DNA of 60,194 bases from Achromobacter denitrificans NBRC 15125 (GCF_001571365.1 NZ_BCTQ01000039.1:1-60194); one strand, 5' to 3'; positions 7,918-17,262 are shown, counted from the first letter of the stretch. Notes: generated from the sequence alone by a model not told the origin. Translations and numbers: made by a program.

Positions 7918-10119
7918 ATGAAAAAAACCACCCCCTATCCCCTGCTGCTGGCCGCGCTCGCCACCGGCGCCGCCCAGGCGCAGCCCCTGGCCCCCGCCGT
8001 GCAGACCCTGGCGCCCACCACCGTGCACGGCGCCGCCCACGAAGACCCCGCCCCCAACGGCCCCATCAACCTGGACACGCGCGACAGCACCGGCAGCCGC
8101 CTGGGCCTGACCCTGCGCGAAACGCCCGCCAGCGTCACCGTGATCTCGCGCGAACAGATCGAGGCGCGCGGCTCGCTCAACACGCAGGAGATCGCCCGCG
8201 GCATTCCGGGCGTGGACAATGCCTCGCCGCCGGGCAACGCCGGCGCGGTCAGCTACCGCGGCTTCTCCGGCGGCCAGGTGTCGCAGCTCTTCAACGGCAT
8301 TTCCGTGCAATACGACTCCATCGCCGCGCGGCCGGTGGACAGCTGGATCTACGACCGGGTCGAAGCGATAGGCGGACCCTCCACCTTCCTGTTCGGCGCG
8401 GGCGCGGTCGGCGGCGCCATCAACTACGTCACCAAGCTGCCCGAGCGCGACACCTTCTACGACGGCCAACTGCGGCTGGGCTCGTTCGACAGCCGCCAGC
8501 TGTCGGTAGGCCTGAACCAGCAACTGGCGGGCGAGCCGGGCGGCCGCGGCCACTATCTGCGCCTGGACGCCAATACCGGATCCAGCCACGGCTGGGTCGA
8601 CGGCAACCATTCCCGCGCCAGCCAGATCGCCGCCTCGCTGCTGTCCGACCTGGGCGCCGACGTGACCCAGACTTTCGCCTTCGAATACCAGCGCGAACAG
8701 GTGGACCGCCCCTACTGGGGCACGCCGTTGAAAACGGACGCCAACGGCGTCGTGCAAGGCACGGGCCGCATCCTGGACGGCACCCGGTTCAAGAACTACA
8801 ACGTCAACGACGGCCTGTACGAGCAGTCCGTGCTGTGGGCCCGTTCCCTGACGGAATGGCGCGCCGGCCCCCAGCTGACGTTCAAGAACACGCTGTACTA
8901 CTACCGCGCCGAACGCGACTACCGCAACCTCGAAAGCTACCGCCTGAACGCCGGCAACAGCCTGGTGCTGCGTTCCGGCGCCCTGCTGCAGCGCCATGAG
9001 CAAAGCCTGATCGGCAATCGGGTGGAAGGCCTCTACCGGTCCACCCTGGCCGGCCTGCCCAGCGACTGGTCCTTCGGCGTCGACATCAGCCAGAACAAGA
9101 TCACGCGCTATCCCACCAGCCTGCCCGCCCAGGTGGACGCGGTGGACCCCTACGACTTCTCGCCCGGCGACTTCTACGATATCCCCGGCATGAAGCGCGG
9201 CCACGTCGCCGACCGCGACAACCGCATCCGCACGCTGGCGCTGACGATGGAAAACCGCAGCACCATCCTGCCCGGCGTGGCCATCGTGTCGGCGCTGCGC
9301 AAGGATTTCATCGACCTGGACCTGACCAACCGCCGCGCCGTCACCGCGGCCTCGCCCGCCAGCGCGCAACGCAGCTACTCGCCGTTGACCGGGCGACTGG
9401 GCGTGAACTGGGAACTGAGCCCCGAGGCCTCGCTGTACGCCCAATACGCCACCGCGGCGGATCCTCCCTCGGGCATCCTGGCCACCGCCTCCTTCGCCGA
9501 CGTGCTGAACAACGACAAGCTCACCACCGGCAGGCAGGCCGAGGTGGGTGGCAAGTTCAATTTCTGGGATGGCCGCGGCTCGGCCACGGTGGCGGTCTAC
9601 GAGATCAAGCGCAAGAACATGGCCACCTCGGACCCGGACAATCCCGGCGTCAGCGTGCCCGTGGGCGCGCAGTCGGCGCGCGGCATCGAGCTGGCCGGCG
9701 GGCTGCAGCTGACGTCGCAGCTCTCCCTGCAGGGCAACGTCGCCTTCGTCGACCCTCAGTACGACGACTTCTCGCAATCGGTGGGCGGCGTGGCGGTCTC
9801 GCGCAACGGCAACGTGCCCACCAACACCCCGCGCCGGCTCGCCAACCTGTGGCTGGACTACGCGTTCCTGCCCGACTGGACCGCCAGCATGGCGGCGCGC
9901 TACGTGGGCCGCATGTACGCGGACGCCGCCAACACCGTCTGGACGCCGTCCTACACCGTGTTCGACGCGGCCCTGTCACATCGGATCAACCGCAATCTCA
10001 GCCTGACGGCGCGCGTGCGCAACCTGACCGACAAGGTCTACGCCGCGAACGCCACGCCGACCATGTATTACCTGGGCGCCCCGCGCTCGGTCGAGCTCAC
10101 CTTGCAGGCCCGCTTCTGA
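7918..10119 (+). CDS. TonB-dependent outer-membrane receptor (siderophore type)
   Basis: 733-aa outer-membrane receptor. A signal peptide ending AAQAQP is followed by a plug domain (RETPASVTVISREQIEARG, FLFGAGAVGGAINYVTKLPE) and a 22-strand type barrel ending in ...LTLQARF with a terminal Phe. The plug is of the FhuE/ferric-siderophore kind, so a ferric chelate is the likeliest ligand, although the neighbouring DUF2946 protein leaves copper possible. The start at 7918 was chosen because it gives a proper signal peptide. It lies between the DUF2946 gene and a PepSY protein. Confidence 0.85.
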   Translation: MKKTTPYPLLLAALATGAAQAQPLAPAVQTLAPTTVHGAAHEDPAPNGPINLDTRDSTGSRLGLTLRETPASVTVISREQIEARGSLNTQEIARGIPGVDNASPPGNAGAVSYRGFSGGQVSQLFNGISVQYDSIAARPVDSWIYDRVEAIGGPSTFLFGAGAVGGAINYVTKLPERDTFYDGQLRLGSFDSRQLSVGLNQQLAGEPGGRGHYLRLDANTGSSHGWVDGNHSRASQIAASLLSDLGADVTQTFAFEYQREQVDRPYWGTPLKTDANGVVQGTGRILDGTRFKNYNVNDGLYEQSVLWARSLTEWRAGPQLTFKNTLYYYRAERDYRNLESYRLNAGNSLVLRSGALLQRHEQSLIGNRVEGLYRSTLAGLPSDWSFGVDISQNKITRYPTSLPAQVDAVDPYDFSPGDFYDIPGMKRGHVADRDNRIRTLALTMENRSTILPGVAIVSALRKDFIDLDLTNRRAVTAASPASAQRSYSPLTGRLGVNWELSPEASLYAQYATAADPPSGILATASFADVLNNDKLTTGRQAEVGGKFNFWDGRGSATVAVYEIKRKNMATSDPDNPGVSVPVGAQSARGIELAGGLQLTSQLSLQGNVAFVDPQYDDFSQSVGGVAVSRNGNVPTNTPRRLANLWLDYAFLPDWTASMAARYVGRMYADAANTVWTPSYTVFDAALSHRINRNLSLTARVRNLTDKVYAANATPTMYYLGAPRSVELTLQARF

Positions 10120-10142
10120 TCGGTTCGCCAGGACAGACCGCC

Positions 10143-11675
10143 ATGAACACGACCCTTGCTTCCTCGTCCCGGCGTTCCGCCGGACCGCCGCTGGCGGCGC
10201 GCGCCAAGCGGTGGCTGTACCTGATCCACCGCTGGGCGGGCATCGTGCTGTGCCTGTTCTTCGCCATGTGGTTCATCTCCGGCGTGGTGATGATGTACGT
10301 GGGCTATCCCAAGCTCACGCCCCAGGAACGGCTGGCGCACCTGCCGCCGCTGGACCCGGCGGCCATCGCGGTGACGCCGGCGCAGGCGCTGGCCGCGGCG
10401 GGCGCGAAAGACGCCGCCGGACTGAGCCTGGTCGCCGCCCGCGGCGGCGCGCCGGTCTATCTGGTGCCCGGCGAGGCGCGGCGGGCGCCCCGGGTGGTGG
10501 ACGCCGCGAGCGGCGCCCTCCTGCCCGCCGCCGATGCCGCGACCGCGCTGGCGACCGCCCAAGCCTGGTCCGGCGGACAGTATGGCGCGCGCTATCAGGG
10601 CGAGGTGGACGAGGACGTCTTCACCCATTCGCGCGCGCTCGGCCCCGACCGGCCGCTGCACCGCGTGGACCTGGACGACCCCGCGGGCACGCGGCTCTAC
10701 ATCTCGTCCGCCACGGGCATGGTGGTGTTGGACGCCACGCGCCTGGAGCGCGGCTGGAACTACGCGGGCGCCTGGATCCACTGGCTGTATCCGTTTCGCG
10801 GCAATGCGCTGGATGGCTGGTGGCACGACATCGTGGTGTGGCTGTCGGTGGCCGGCGTGGTGCTGGCGCTGACGGGCACCGTGATCGGGATCCTGCGCTG
10901 GCGCTTCTCGCGTCCCTACGCCAGCGGCAGCCGCTCGCCCTATCGCGAGAACATGATGCGCTGGCATCATCTCAGCGGCCTGCTGTTCGCCGCCATCACC
11001 ATCACCTGGATCTTCAGCGGGCTGATGTCGATGAACCCGTGGAAGCTGTTCAGCAGCGGCGCGCCGCCGCTGGCCCAGGCGGCCTATGCCGGCGCGCCGG
11101 GCAAGGCGCCGCTGGCCGCGCCCGGGGAGCTGATCGCGGCCCTGCCCGGCGCGCCCCGCGAACTGCGCTGGGCGCGCGCGGACGGCCAGGACGTGGTGCT
11201 GGCGCGCGCCGCCGCGGGCGCCCCCCGGGTGCTGTCGGCCCACGACGCGCGGCCCCATGCCTACGACCCGGCGGCGCTGCGCGAAGCCGCGGCGCGGCTG
11301 GTGCCCGGCGCCCGGCTCGCCAGCGCCGAGACGCTGGACCGCTACGACTTTTATTACTACGCCCGCGACGAACACGCGATGCTCGGGCACGTCGAAAAGC
11401 CGCTGCCGGCGTGGCGGCTGGTCTACGACGATCCGCAAGCCACCTGGGTCTACCTGGACCCGGCGACGGGGCAGATCCTGGCGCGGCAGGATCGCGGCAC
11501 GCGCGCCAGCCGCTGGCTGTTCGCCTTCCTGCACAGCTGGGACTGGACCGGCCTGCTGGCCCGCCGCCCGCTCTGGGACGCCCTGCTGATCTTCCTGAGC
11601 CTGGGCGGCGCGGCGCTCAGCCTCACCGGCGTGGTCGTAGGCTGGCGGCGCCTGGGGAAAAAGCTGCGCGCCTGA
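10143..11675 (+). CDS. PepSY-domain membrane protein (putative periplasmic metal reductase)
   Basis: 510-aa inner-membrane protein with four main membrane segments: near residues 24-46, about 235-260, about 275-300 and at the C-terminus (about 480-500). Two large periplasmic PepSY-type regions lie between them. The segment LIHRWAGIVLCLFFAMWFISG matches PepSY-associated TM proteins, some of which are ferric-chelate or flavin reductases; several membrane His (HRW, HWLY, WHHLSG, HSWDW) could ligate heme. It starts 23 bp after the TonB receptor, so reducing the imported metal chelate is a reasonable inference. Confidence 0.75.
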   Translation: MNTTLASSSRRSAGPPLAARAKRWLYLIHRWAGIVLCLFFAMWFISGVVMMYVGYPKLTPQERLAHLPPLDPAAIAVTPAQALAAAGAKDAAGLSLVAARGGAPVYLVPGEARRAPRVVDAASGALLPAADAATALATAQAWSGGQYGARYQGEVDEDVFTHSRALGPDRPLHRVDLDDPAGTRLYISSATGMVVLDATRLERGWNYAGAWIHWLYPFRGNALDGWWHDIVVWLSVAGVVLALTGTVIGILRWRFSRPYASGSRSPYRENMMRWHHLSGLLFAAITITWIFSGLMSMNPWKLFSSGAPPLAQAAYAGAPGKAPLAAPGELIAALPGAPRELRWARADGQDVVLARAAAGAPRVLSAHDARPHAYDPAALREAAARLVPGARLASAETLDRYDFYYYARDEHAMLGHVEKPLPAWRLVYDDPQATWVYLDPATGQILARQDRGTRASRWLFAFLHSWDWTGLLARRPLWDALLIFLSLGGAALSLTGVVVGWRRLGKKLRA

Positions 11676-11740
11676 AGCCCGCGCGCGGATGCACTATGCT
11701 CATTGCCTTGCCAGTCGATTCACCGGAAAGAGGAGCCCCC

Positions 11741-12169
11741 ATGTCCGACGTAACCATCTATCACAACCCCAAATGCGGCACCTCCCGCAATACCCTGGCG
11801 ATGATCCGCAACGCGGGCATCGAACCCGACGTGGTGCTGTACCTGGAAACGCCGCCGTCGCGCGCCACGCTGAAGGCCCTGTTCAAGCAGGCCGGCATCA
11901 GCGTGCGCGACGCCTTGCGCGAGAAGGGCACGCCCTATCAGGAACTGGGCCTGGGCGACGCCACGCTCTCCGACGACGCGCTGCTCGACGCCATCGAACA
12001 GCATCCCATCCTGCTGAACCGCCCCTTCGTCTCGACGCCGCTGGGCGCGCGCCTGTGCCGCCCCTCGGAACTGGTTCTGGACATCCTGCCGTCCCGGCAG
12101 CAAGGCGCCTTCAGCAAGGAAGACGGCGAAGCCGTGATCGACGCGCAGGGCAAACGCATCCAGAAGTAA
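11741..12169 (+). CDS. arsC: Arsenate reductase, glutaredoxin-dependent type
   Basis: Reduces arsenate to arsenite with glutathione/glutaredoxin, in the cytoplasm. The 142-aa protein has Cys12 in HNPKCGTSRNT and the anion-binding Arg60, Arg94 and Arg107 at the same positions as plasmid R773 ArsC. The motif NRPFVSTPLGARLCRPSE is intact. It follows an AGGAG ribosome-binding site. No arsR, arsB or acr3 is present in the window, so this is an isolated arsC; export would have to be encoded elsewhere. Confidence 0.93.
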   Translation: MSDVTIYHNPKCGTSRNTLAMIRNAGIEPDVVLYLETPPSRATLKALFKQAGISVRDALREKGTPYQELGLGDATLSDDALLDAIEQHPILLNRPFVSTPLGARLCRPSELVLDILPSRQQGAFSKEDGEAVIDAQGKRIQK

Positions 12170-12260
12170 AAGCACGGGATTCGGCGCATTTTGTAAGCGG
12201 ACTGACGGGAATCCTCATTACCATCGCGGCTATTCGTTTGTTACGTTGCGATGACGCGTC

Positions 12261-12866
12261 ATGAATTTCCTGGAAAGCCTCAACCAGTCCCTGTTTCTCC
12301 TGATCAACGCCGATCCCGCCACCCCCGCGTGGCGCATCCATGCCGCCATGCTGGTGGCCAACAAGCTGATCCTGCTGGTCCCGGGCGCGCTGGCCGCCGC
12401 CTGGCTGTGGGGCGGCGAGGCGCGGCGGAGCCTGGCGCTGAAGGTGCTGGCCAGCATCGGCCTGGGGCTGTTCGCCAGCTATCTGTGCGGCGCGCTGTGG
12501 CCGAGCCCCCGTCCCTTCGCCATCGGACTGGGGCATGCGTTCTTTCCGCATGCCGCGACCTCGTCGTTCCCCAGCAACCACACCATCATCATCGCCACCC
12601 TGGGCTTCGCCCTGATCTTCGACCGGCGCCTGGCCGGCCTGGGCTGGGCCGCGCTGGCGCTGGCCGTGCTGGTCGGCGCCTCGCGCGTCTACCTGGGCGT
12701 GCACTACCCGCTGGACATCGCGGGCGGCCTGGCGCTGGCGCCGCTGGCCGCCGGCGCCGCCATCCCGCTGTGGAACCGCGCGGGCGCGCCGCTCACCGCG
12801 GCCGCCCAGGGCCTGTACCGGAAGGTCCTCGCCCTGCCCATCGCGCGCGGCTGGATCCGCGCCTAG
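12261..12866 (+). CDS. PAP2-family phosphatase (undecaprenyl-diphosphatase BcrC-like)
   Basis: Membrane phosphatase of 201 aa with five or six hydrophobic segments. The three PAP2 motifs are visible: the Arg of SPRPF (residue 84), PSNH (104-107) and SR-x5-H (Arg142, His148 in GVHYPLD). Size and topology fit BcrC/YbjG-type undecaprenyl-pyrophosphate phosphatases, which act on the periplasmic face in lipid-carrier recycling; the substrate is not certain. It converges with the Bug receptor gene, 3 bp apart. Confidence 0.82.
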   Translation: MNFLESLNQSLFLLINADPATPAWRIHAAMLVANKLILLVPGALAAAWLWGGEARRSLALKVLASIGLGLFASYLCGALWPSPRPFAIGLGHAFFPHAATSSFPSNHTIIIATLGFALIFDRRLAGLGWAALALAVLVGASRVYLGVHYPLDIAGGLALAPLAAGAAIPLWNRAGAPLTAAAQGLYRKVLALPIARGWIRA

Positions 12867-12869
12867 GGT

Positions 12870-13850
12870 TCAATTGATGGCGACGTTGGCGTCCTTGACC
12901 AGCTTGGCGTAGTTCGCGGTATCCGCGCCGATCCGGGCCTGCATTTCGGCCGGGCTGTCGCCGATCGGCACCGCGCCGATCTCCGCCATCCGGCGCGAGA
13001 AATCCGGCGAACGGATGATCTTCACCATCTCGGCGTTCAGCCGCTGCACCACGTCCTTGGGCACGGCGGCCGGCGCCAGCACGCCGAACCAGGTGCCCAT
13101 GTCGAACGGCTTCAGGCCCGCCTCTTCCATCGTGGGCACGTCAGGCAGCGCCGCCGAGCGTTTGTTGGTGGTCACGGCCAGCGCGCGCAGCTTGCCGCTC
13201 TGGATGTGCGCGAGCACCGGCGTGACCGTATCGAACGACATGTCGATCTGGCCGCCCAGCAGGTCGGTGGTCAAGGGGCCGCTGCCCTTGTAGGGGACGT
13301 GCAGCAGCTTCACGTGGCCTTCCTTCTCGAACTGCGCGCCGATCAGGTGCTGACCCGTGCCCATGCCGTTCGACCCGTAGGTGAGCTTGCCGGGCGAGGC
13401 GCGCGCCATCGTCAGCAGGCCTTGCACGTCCTTGGCGTCGAGCTTGGGATTCACCACCAGCACGTTGGGCACCAGCGCCACCGTCGTGACGGGCGCGAAG
13501 TCCTTCTGGAAGTCGTAGTGCAGGCTCTTGTAGACGCTGGTGGCGATCGTATGATGGACCGCCCCCATCAGCAGGGTATAGCCGTCGGGCGCCGCCTTGG
13601 CGACGTAGTCCGCCCCCAGCGTGGAACCGGCGCCGGGCTTGTTTTCCACCACCACCGGCTGGCCCAGGCTCTTGGCCAGTTCCTGCCCCAGCGCGCGGGC
13701 CAGCACGTCGGTGGTGCCGCCCGCCGGGAACGGCACGACCAGGTTGATCGGACGGGCGGGATAGGATTGCGCCGCGGCCCCGCCCGCGAAGGACAGGCCC
13801 AACAGGCAGGCGAACGCGAGGGCGCGCGCGGAAACGGCTTTCTGATGCAT
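12870..13850 (-). CDS. Bug-family (TctC) periplasmic solute-binding protein
   Basis: 326-aa receptor of the tripartite tricarboxylate transporter family, greatly expanded in Bordetella. A signal peptide ends near AAAQSYPARP. Family segments include INLVVPFPAGGTTDVLAR, VENKPGAGSTLGADYVAK and YGSNGMGTGQHL. It lies just downstream of the dehydrogenase gene on the same strand (89-bp gap), so a hydroxy di- or tricarboxylate such as tartrate is a likely ligand. No TctA/TctB membrane subunits are adjacent, which is common for Bug orphans. The start at 13850 was chosen for the signal peptide. Confidence 0.88.
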   Translation of the reverse strand: MHQKAVSARALAFACLLGLSFAGGAAAQSYPARPINLVVPFPAGGTTDVLARALGQELAKSLGQPVVVENKPGAGSTLGADYVAKAAPDGYTLLMGAVHHTIATSVYKSLHYDFQKDFAPVTTVALVPNVLVVNPKLDAKDVQGLLTMARASPGKLTYGSNGMGTGQHLIGAQFEKEGHVKLLHVPYKGSGPLTTDLLGGQIDMSFDTVTPVLAHIQSGKLRALAVTTNKRSAALPDVPTMEEAGLKPFDMGTWFGVLAPAAVPKDVVQRLNAEMVKIIRSPDFSRRMAEIGAVPIGDSPAEMQARIGADTANYAKLVKDANVAIN

Positions 13851-13939
13851 GGTTGTCTCCTGATACGAATGGACTTCGCTTCTTGTTTTCGCCGCCGGGC
13901 GGCGCGGGAGAGGGTCTGCGCCCTCGTCCCGCGATGCCG

Positions 13940-15025
13940 CTAGGCGGCCTTGGCCTGCGCCAGCGCGGCCAGCTTCTCGCACACCGCCGCCGTGACCTGC
14001 TCGGTGGTGGCGCTGCCGCCCAGGTCGCCGGTATGCAGCGAGGGATCGGCGGTCACGCTTTCGATGGCCTGCATGAGCCGGGCGGCGGCCTGCGTTTCAC
14101 CCAGGTGCTCCAGCAACATCACCACCGACCAGAACGTCCCCACCGGGTTCGCCAGCCCCTTGCCCATGATGTCGAAGGCGGAGCCGTGGATCGGTTCGAA
14201 CATGGACGGATAGCGGCGCTCGGGATCGATGTTGCCGGTGGGCGCGATGCCCAGGCTGCCCGCCAGCGCCGCGGCCAGGTCGCTCAGGATGTCGGCATGC
14301 AGATTGGTGGCGACGATGGTGTCGAGCGACGCCGGGCGATTGACCATGCGCGCCGTCGCCGCGTCCACGAGTTCCTTGTCCCAGGTCACGTCGGGGAATT
14401 CCCGGCTGACCTGCAGCGCGATTTCATCCCACATCACCATGGCGTGGCGCTGGGCGTTGGACTTGGTGATCACCGTCAGCAGCTTGCGCGGACGCGACTG
14501 CGCCAGCTTGAACGCGAAACGCAGGATCCGCTCGACGCCGGCGCGCGTCATGATGGACACGTCCGTCGCGGCCTCGATGGGATGGCCCTGGTGCACCCGG
14601 CCGCCCACGCCCGAATACTCGCCCTCGGAGTTCTCGCGCACGATGACCCAGTTCAGCTGCTCGGGCGCGCAGCGCTTGAGCGGCGCGTCGATGCCGGGCA
14701 GGATGCGCGTGGGGCGCACGTTGGCGTACTGGTCGAAGCCCTGGCAGATCTTCAGCCTCAGGCCCCAGAGCGTGATGTGGTCGGCGATGTGCGGATCGCC
14801 GGCGGAACCGAACAGGATGGCGTCCTTGTCGCGCAGCGCGTCCAGCCCGTCGGCCGGCATCATCGCGCCATGCTTGCGGTAGTAGTCGCCGCCCCAGTCG
14901 AAATCCTCGAACTCGAACCGCAGGCCGCCCTGCCGGGCCAGTTCCTGCATGATCCGGCGACCGGCCGGGATCACTTCCTTGCCGATGCCGTCGCCGGGGA
15001 TGGTTGCGATGCGATAGGTCTTCAT
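13940..15025 (-). CDS. Tartrate dehydrogenase / isopropylmalate dehydrogenase-family enzyme
   Basis: 361-aa NAD-dependent beta-decarboxylating dehydrogenase. The family signature near the C-terminus (MFEPIHGSAFDIMGKGLANP), VRENSEGEYSGVGG and the metal-binding Asp segment ATNLHADILSDL are present. The VRENSEGEYSG loop and the DWGGDYYRKHG segment are typical of tartrate dehydrogenases (TtuC/YeaU) rather than LeuB, so (R,R)-tartrate or D-malate is the likely substrate. The ATG at 15025 is preferred to the in-frame ATG 36 bp upstream because MKTYRIATIPGDGIG is the normal N-terminus. Confidence 0.83.
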   Translation of the reverse strand: MKTYRIATIPGDGIGKEVIPAGRRIMQELARQGGLRFEFEDFDWGGDYYRKHGAMMPADGLDALRDKDAILFGSAGDPHIADHITLWGLRLKICQGFDQYANVRPTRILPGIDAPLKRCAPEQLNWVIVRENSEGEYSGVGGRVHQGHPIEAATDVSIMTRAGVERILRFAFKLAQSRPRKLLTVITKSNAQRHAMVMWDEIALQVSREFPDVTWDKELVDAATARMVNRPASLDTIVATNLHADILSDLAAALAGSLGIAPTGNIDPERRYPSMFEPIHGSAFDIMGKGLANPVGTFWSVVMLLEHLGETQAAARLMQAIESVTADPSLHTGDLGGSATTEQVTAAVCEKLAALAQAKAA

Positions 15026-15108
15026 GTGCAGACGATTCCTTGCTGGTGGGTCTGCAGGCACTGTACCGATCGCCGGCGCGCGCGGCGGCGCTGGAACTCA
15101 AAACATCT

Positions 15109-15657
15109 TTAACCTGGAGTTGAAGGTGGGCCCCCGGCCGGGGCATGGCGGGCCTCGTGCTCCAGCAGCCAGCGCTTGCGGTGCAGCCCGCCGCCGTAGC
15201 CCGTCAGGGAGGCGTTGGCGCCGATCACCCGGTGGCAGGGAATCACGATGCCCGCCGGATTGGCGCCATTGGCCAGGCCCACGGCGCGCACGGCGGACGG
15301 CCGCTCGATCCGGTGGGCCAGCGTTCCGTAGGTGACGGTCTGCCCGCCCGCGATGCCGCGCAGCGCCTGCCAGACCTGGCGCTGGAATTCGGTGCCGCCG
15401 AGCGCCACGGGAAAACCGTCGATGGCGGCGAGCTCGCCGTCGAAATAGGCCTCCAGCGCCCGGCGCGCCCGCGAGGGCTGACCGGCCGTGTCCAGCCGCA
15501 CGGCGTTCTTGCCGTACTGGCGGCGCAGCAGGGTGTGCATCCGCGCTTCGTAGTCTTCCCAGTCGACCGCGCGCAGCCGCTGCTGAGCGTCGGTCAGGAC
15601 GAGCATCTGGCCCAGCGGCGTGGCCACGCGTTCCAGGGCAAGGATGAGGGCCGGCAT
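15109..15657 (-). CDS. ogt: Methylated-DNA--protein-cysteine methyltransferase
   Basis: Suicide repair protein that removes alkyl groups from O6-alkylguanine. The 182-aa protein has the acceptor Cys141 in IPCHRVIG and the helix-turn-helix segment TYGTLAHRI. It lacks the Ada zinc domain, which is carried by the divergent gene instead. The start at 15657 gives the usual Ogt length; an upstream in-frame start would read through the shared inverted repeat. Confidence 0.92.
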   Translation of the reverse strand: MPALILALERVATPLGQMLVLTDAQQRLRAVDWEDYEARMHTLLRRQYGKNAVRLDTAGQPSRARRALEAYFDGELAAIDGFPVALGGTEFQRQVWQALRGIAGGQTVTYGTLAHRIERPSAVRAVGLANGANPAGIVIPCHRVIGANASLTGYGGGLHRKRWLLEHEARHAPAGGPPSTPG

Positions 15658-15716
15658 GATCCGCCTCCTGATGAGTTCGACCGCGCCATTATGAAGCCGC
15701 CGCAGCGGCGGCACTG

Positions 15717-15763
15717 GCGGTTTCCGGACACGAGTGACAAACACAACCCTGTCCGAAAACCGC
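15717..15763. promoter_or_regulatory. 47-bp inverted repeat between divergent alkylation-repair genes
   Basis: The arms GCGGTTTCCGGACA (15717-15730) and TGTCCGAAAACCGC (15750-15763) match at 13 of 14 positions with a 19-nt spacer. The repeat is centred in the 142-bp gap between ogt and the Ada-AlkA gene, which run away from each other, so a terminator is not needed here. A shared operator for both genes is the simplest reading; the regulator is unknown. Confidence 0.5.
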
Positions 15764-15799
15764 TAGATCGCGGGCCGGCCGCGGCGTTAGCATCCTCCC

Positions 15800-17245
15800 A
15801 TGGACCTGAACCACGACGCCTGCTACAGCGCCATCCAAGTGCGCGACGCCCGCTACGACGGGCGCTTCTTCACCGCCGTCAAGACCACCGGCATCTATTG
15901 CCGGCCGGTCTGCCCGGCGCGCACGCCGCTGTCGCGCAACGTGACGTTCTACGCCACCGCCGCGGCCGCGCAGGAGGCCGGTTATCACCCCTGCCTGCGC
16001 TGCCGGCCCGAGACCGCGCCCGAACTGGGGCCGGGGCACGAACTGCCCGCCGGCGTGGCGCGGGCGCTGCAGCTGATCGAGCTGGGCGCGCTGGACGAGG
16101 AAGGCGTGGACGCGCTGGCCCGGCGCCTGGGCGTGGGCGAGCGCCAGCTGCGGCGGCAGTTCCGCCAGCACCTGGGCGCCTCGCCGGTCGCCGTCGCCCA
16201 GACCCGGCGCGTGCTGCTCGCCAAGCAACTCATCCACGAAACCCGCCTGCCGATGGCCGAAGTCGCCTTCGCGTCGGGCTTCGGCAGCATCCGCCGCTTC
16301 AACGAGATCTTCCACCACTTGTTCGGCCGCGCGCCGGGCGAGCTGCGCCGCTCCGAAAAACCCGAGCTGCCGGCCGGCAGCGACGGCGAGATCAAGCTCC
16401 TGCTGCGCTACCGGCCGCCCTACGACTGGGAGTCCATGCTGGCGTTCCTGCGGCTGCGGGCCATCCCCGGCGTGGAACGGGTAACCGACGACACCTATGC
16501 GCGCGCCATCTCGCTCGACGGCCACCAGGGCACGGTGACGCTGCGGCCCGGCACGGGCAACGCGCTGCAGGCCATCGTGCGCTTTCCCCGGTTGCAGGCG
16601 CTGCCCGCCATCATCGCCCGACTGCGGCGCGTTTTCGACCTGGCCAGCGATCCCGTCGCCATCGCCGCGCAGTTCTCGCGGGATCCGGTCATGACGGCAT
16701 TGATCCAGGCCCGGCCCGGGCTGCGCGTGCCGGGCGCCTGGGACGGATTCGAGTTGGCCTTGCGGGCCGTGCTGGGCCAGCAGATCACGGTGGCCGCGGC
16801 CGTCCGCCTCGCCGGCAAGCTGGTGGCGGCGCACGGCGCGCCCCTGGCCCGCCCCGACGGCGAGTTGACCCATGTGTTTCCCGAGCCCGAGGTCGTCGCG
16901 GCCGCCGAACTGGCGTCGCTGGGCATGCCGCGCAGCCGGGCGGCCACGCTGTCCGCCGTGGCCGCCGCGGCGGTCGCCGACAAGCACCTGTTCGATGCCG
17001 GCGGCGACCTGGCCGAATCCGTGCTGCGCCTGCGCGCCATCCGGGGCGTGGGGGAATGGACGGCGCAATACATCGCCCTGCGCCAGCTGCGCGAGCCGGA
17101 CGCCTTTCCCAGCGCCGACATCGGCCTGATCCGCGCGATGGAGCGCCTGGAATCCCGCGCCTACACCCCCGCGCAGCTGCTGGCCCGCGCCGAGGCGTGG
17201 CGTCCGTGGCGCGCCTACGCGGCACAGCACCTCTGGACCGCGTGA
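15800..17245 (+). CDS. alkA: Ada-AlkA fusion: methylation-sensing regulator and 3-methyladenine glycosylase II
   Basis: 481-aa three-part protein. Residues 1-75 are an Ada zinc domain with Cys34, Cys38, Cys65 and Cys68, where Cys34 would be the methylphosphotriester acceptor. Residues about 85-185 are an AraC-type DNA-binding domain (LARRLGVGERQLRRQF). The remainder is AlkA N-terminal plus HhH-GPD glycosylase (VLGQQITVAAAVRLAGKL, GVGEWTAQYIALR, catalytic Asp about 440). This sensor-plus-glycosylase fusion is known in actinobacteria and Burkholderiales. It probably senses alkylation, activates itself and the divergent ogt, and excises alkylated bases. Confidence 0.9.
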   Translation: MDLNHDACYSAIQVRDARYDGRFFTAVKTTGIYCRPVCPARTPLSRNVTFYATAAAAQEAGYHPCLRCRPETAPELGPGHELPAGVARALQLIELGALDEEGVDALARRLGVGERQLRRQFRQHLGASPVAVAQTRRVLLAKQLIHETRLPMAEVAFASGFGSIRRFNEIFHHLFGRAPGELRRSEKPELPAGSDGEIKLLLRYRPPYDWESMLAFLRLRAIPGVERVTDDTYARAISLDGHQGTVTLRPGTGNALQAIVRFPRLQALPAIIARLRRVFDLASDPVAIAAQFSRDPVMTALIQARPGLRVPGAWDGFELALRAVLGQQITVAAAVRLAGKLVAAHGAPLARPDGELTHVFPEPEVVAAAELASLGMPRSRAATLSAVAAAAVADKHLFDAGGDLAESVLRLRAIRGVGEWTAQYIALRQLREPDAFPSADIGLIRAMERLESRAYTPAQLLARAEAWRPWRAYAAQHLWTA

Positions 17246-17262
17246 GCCGGCTTGCGGCTCAC
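17242..17262. terminator. Perfect hairpin spanning the convergent stop codons of alkA and the LysR gene
   Basis: GTGAGCCG-GCTTG-CGGCTCAC is a perfect 8-bp stem with a 5-nt loop. The alkA stop TGA is in the left arm and the LysR stop TGA, on the other strand, is in the right arm. There is no T-tract, so intrinsic termination is uncertain; a bidirectional 3'-end hairpin is likely. Confidence 0.5.
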
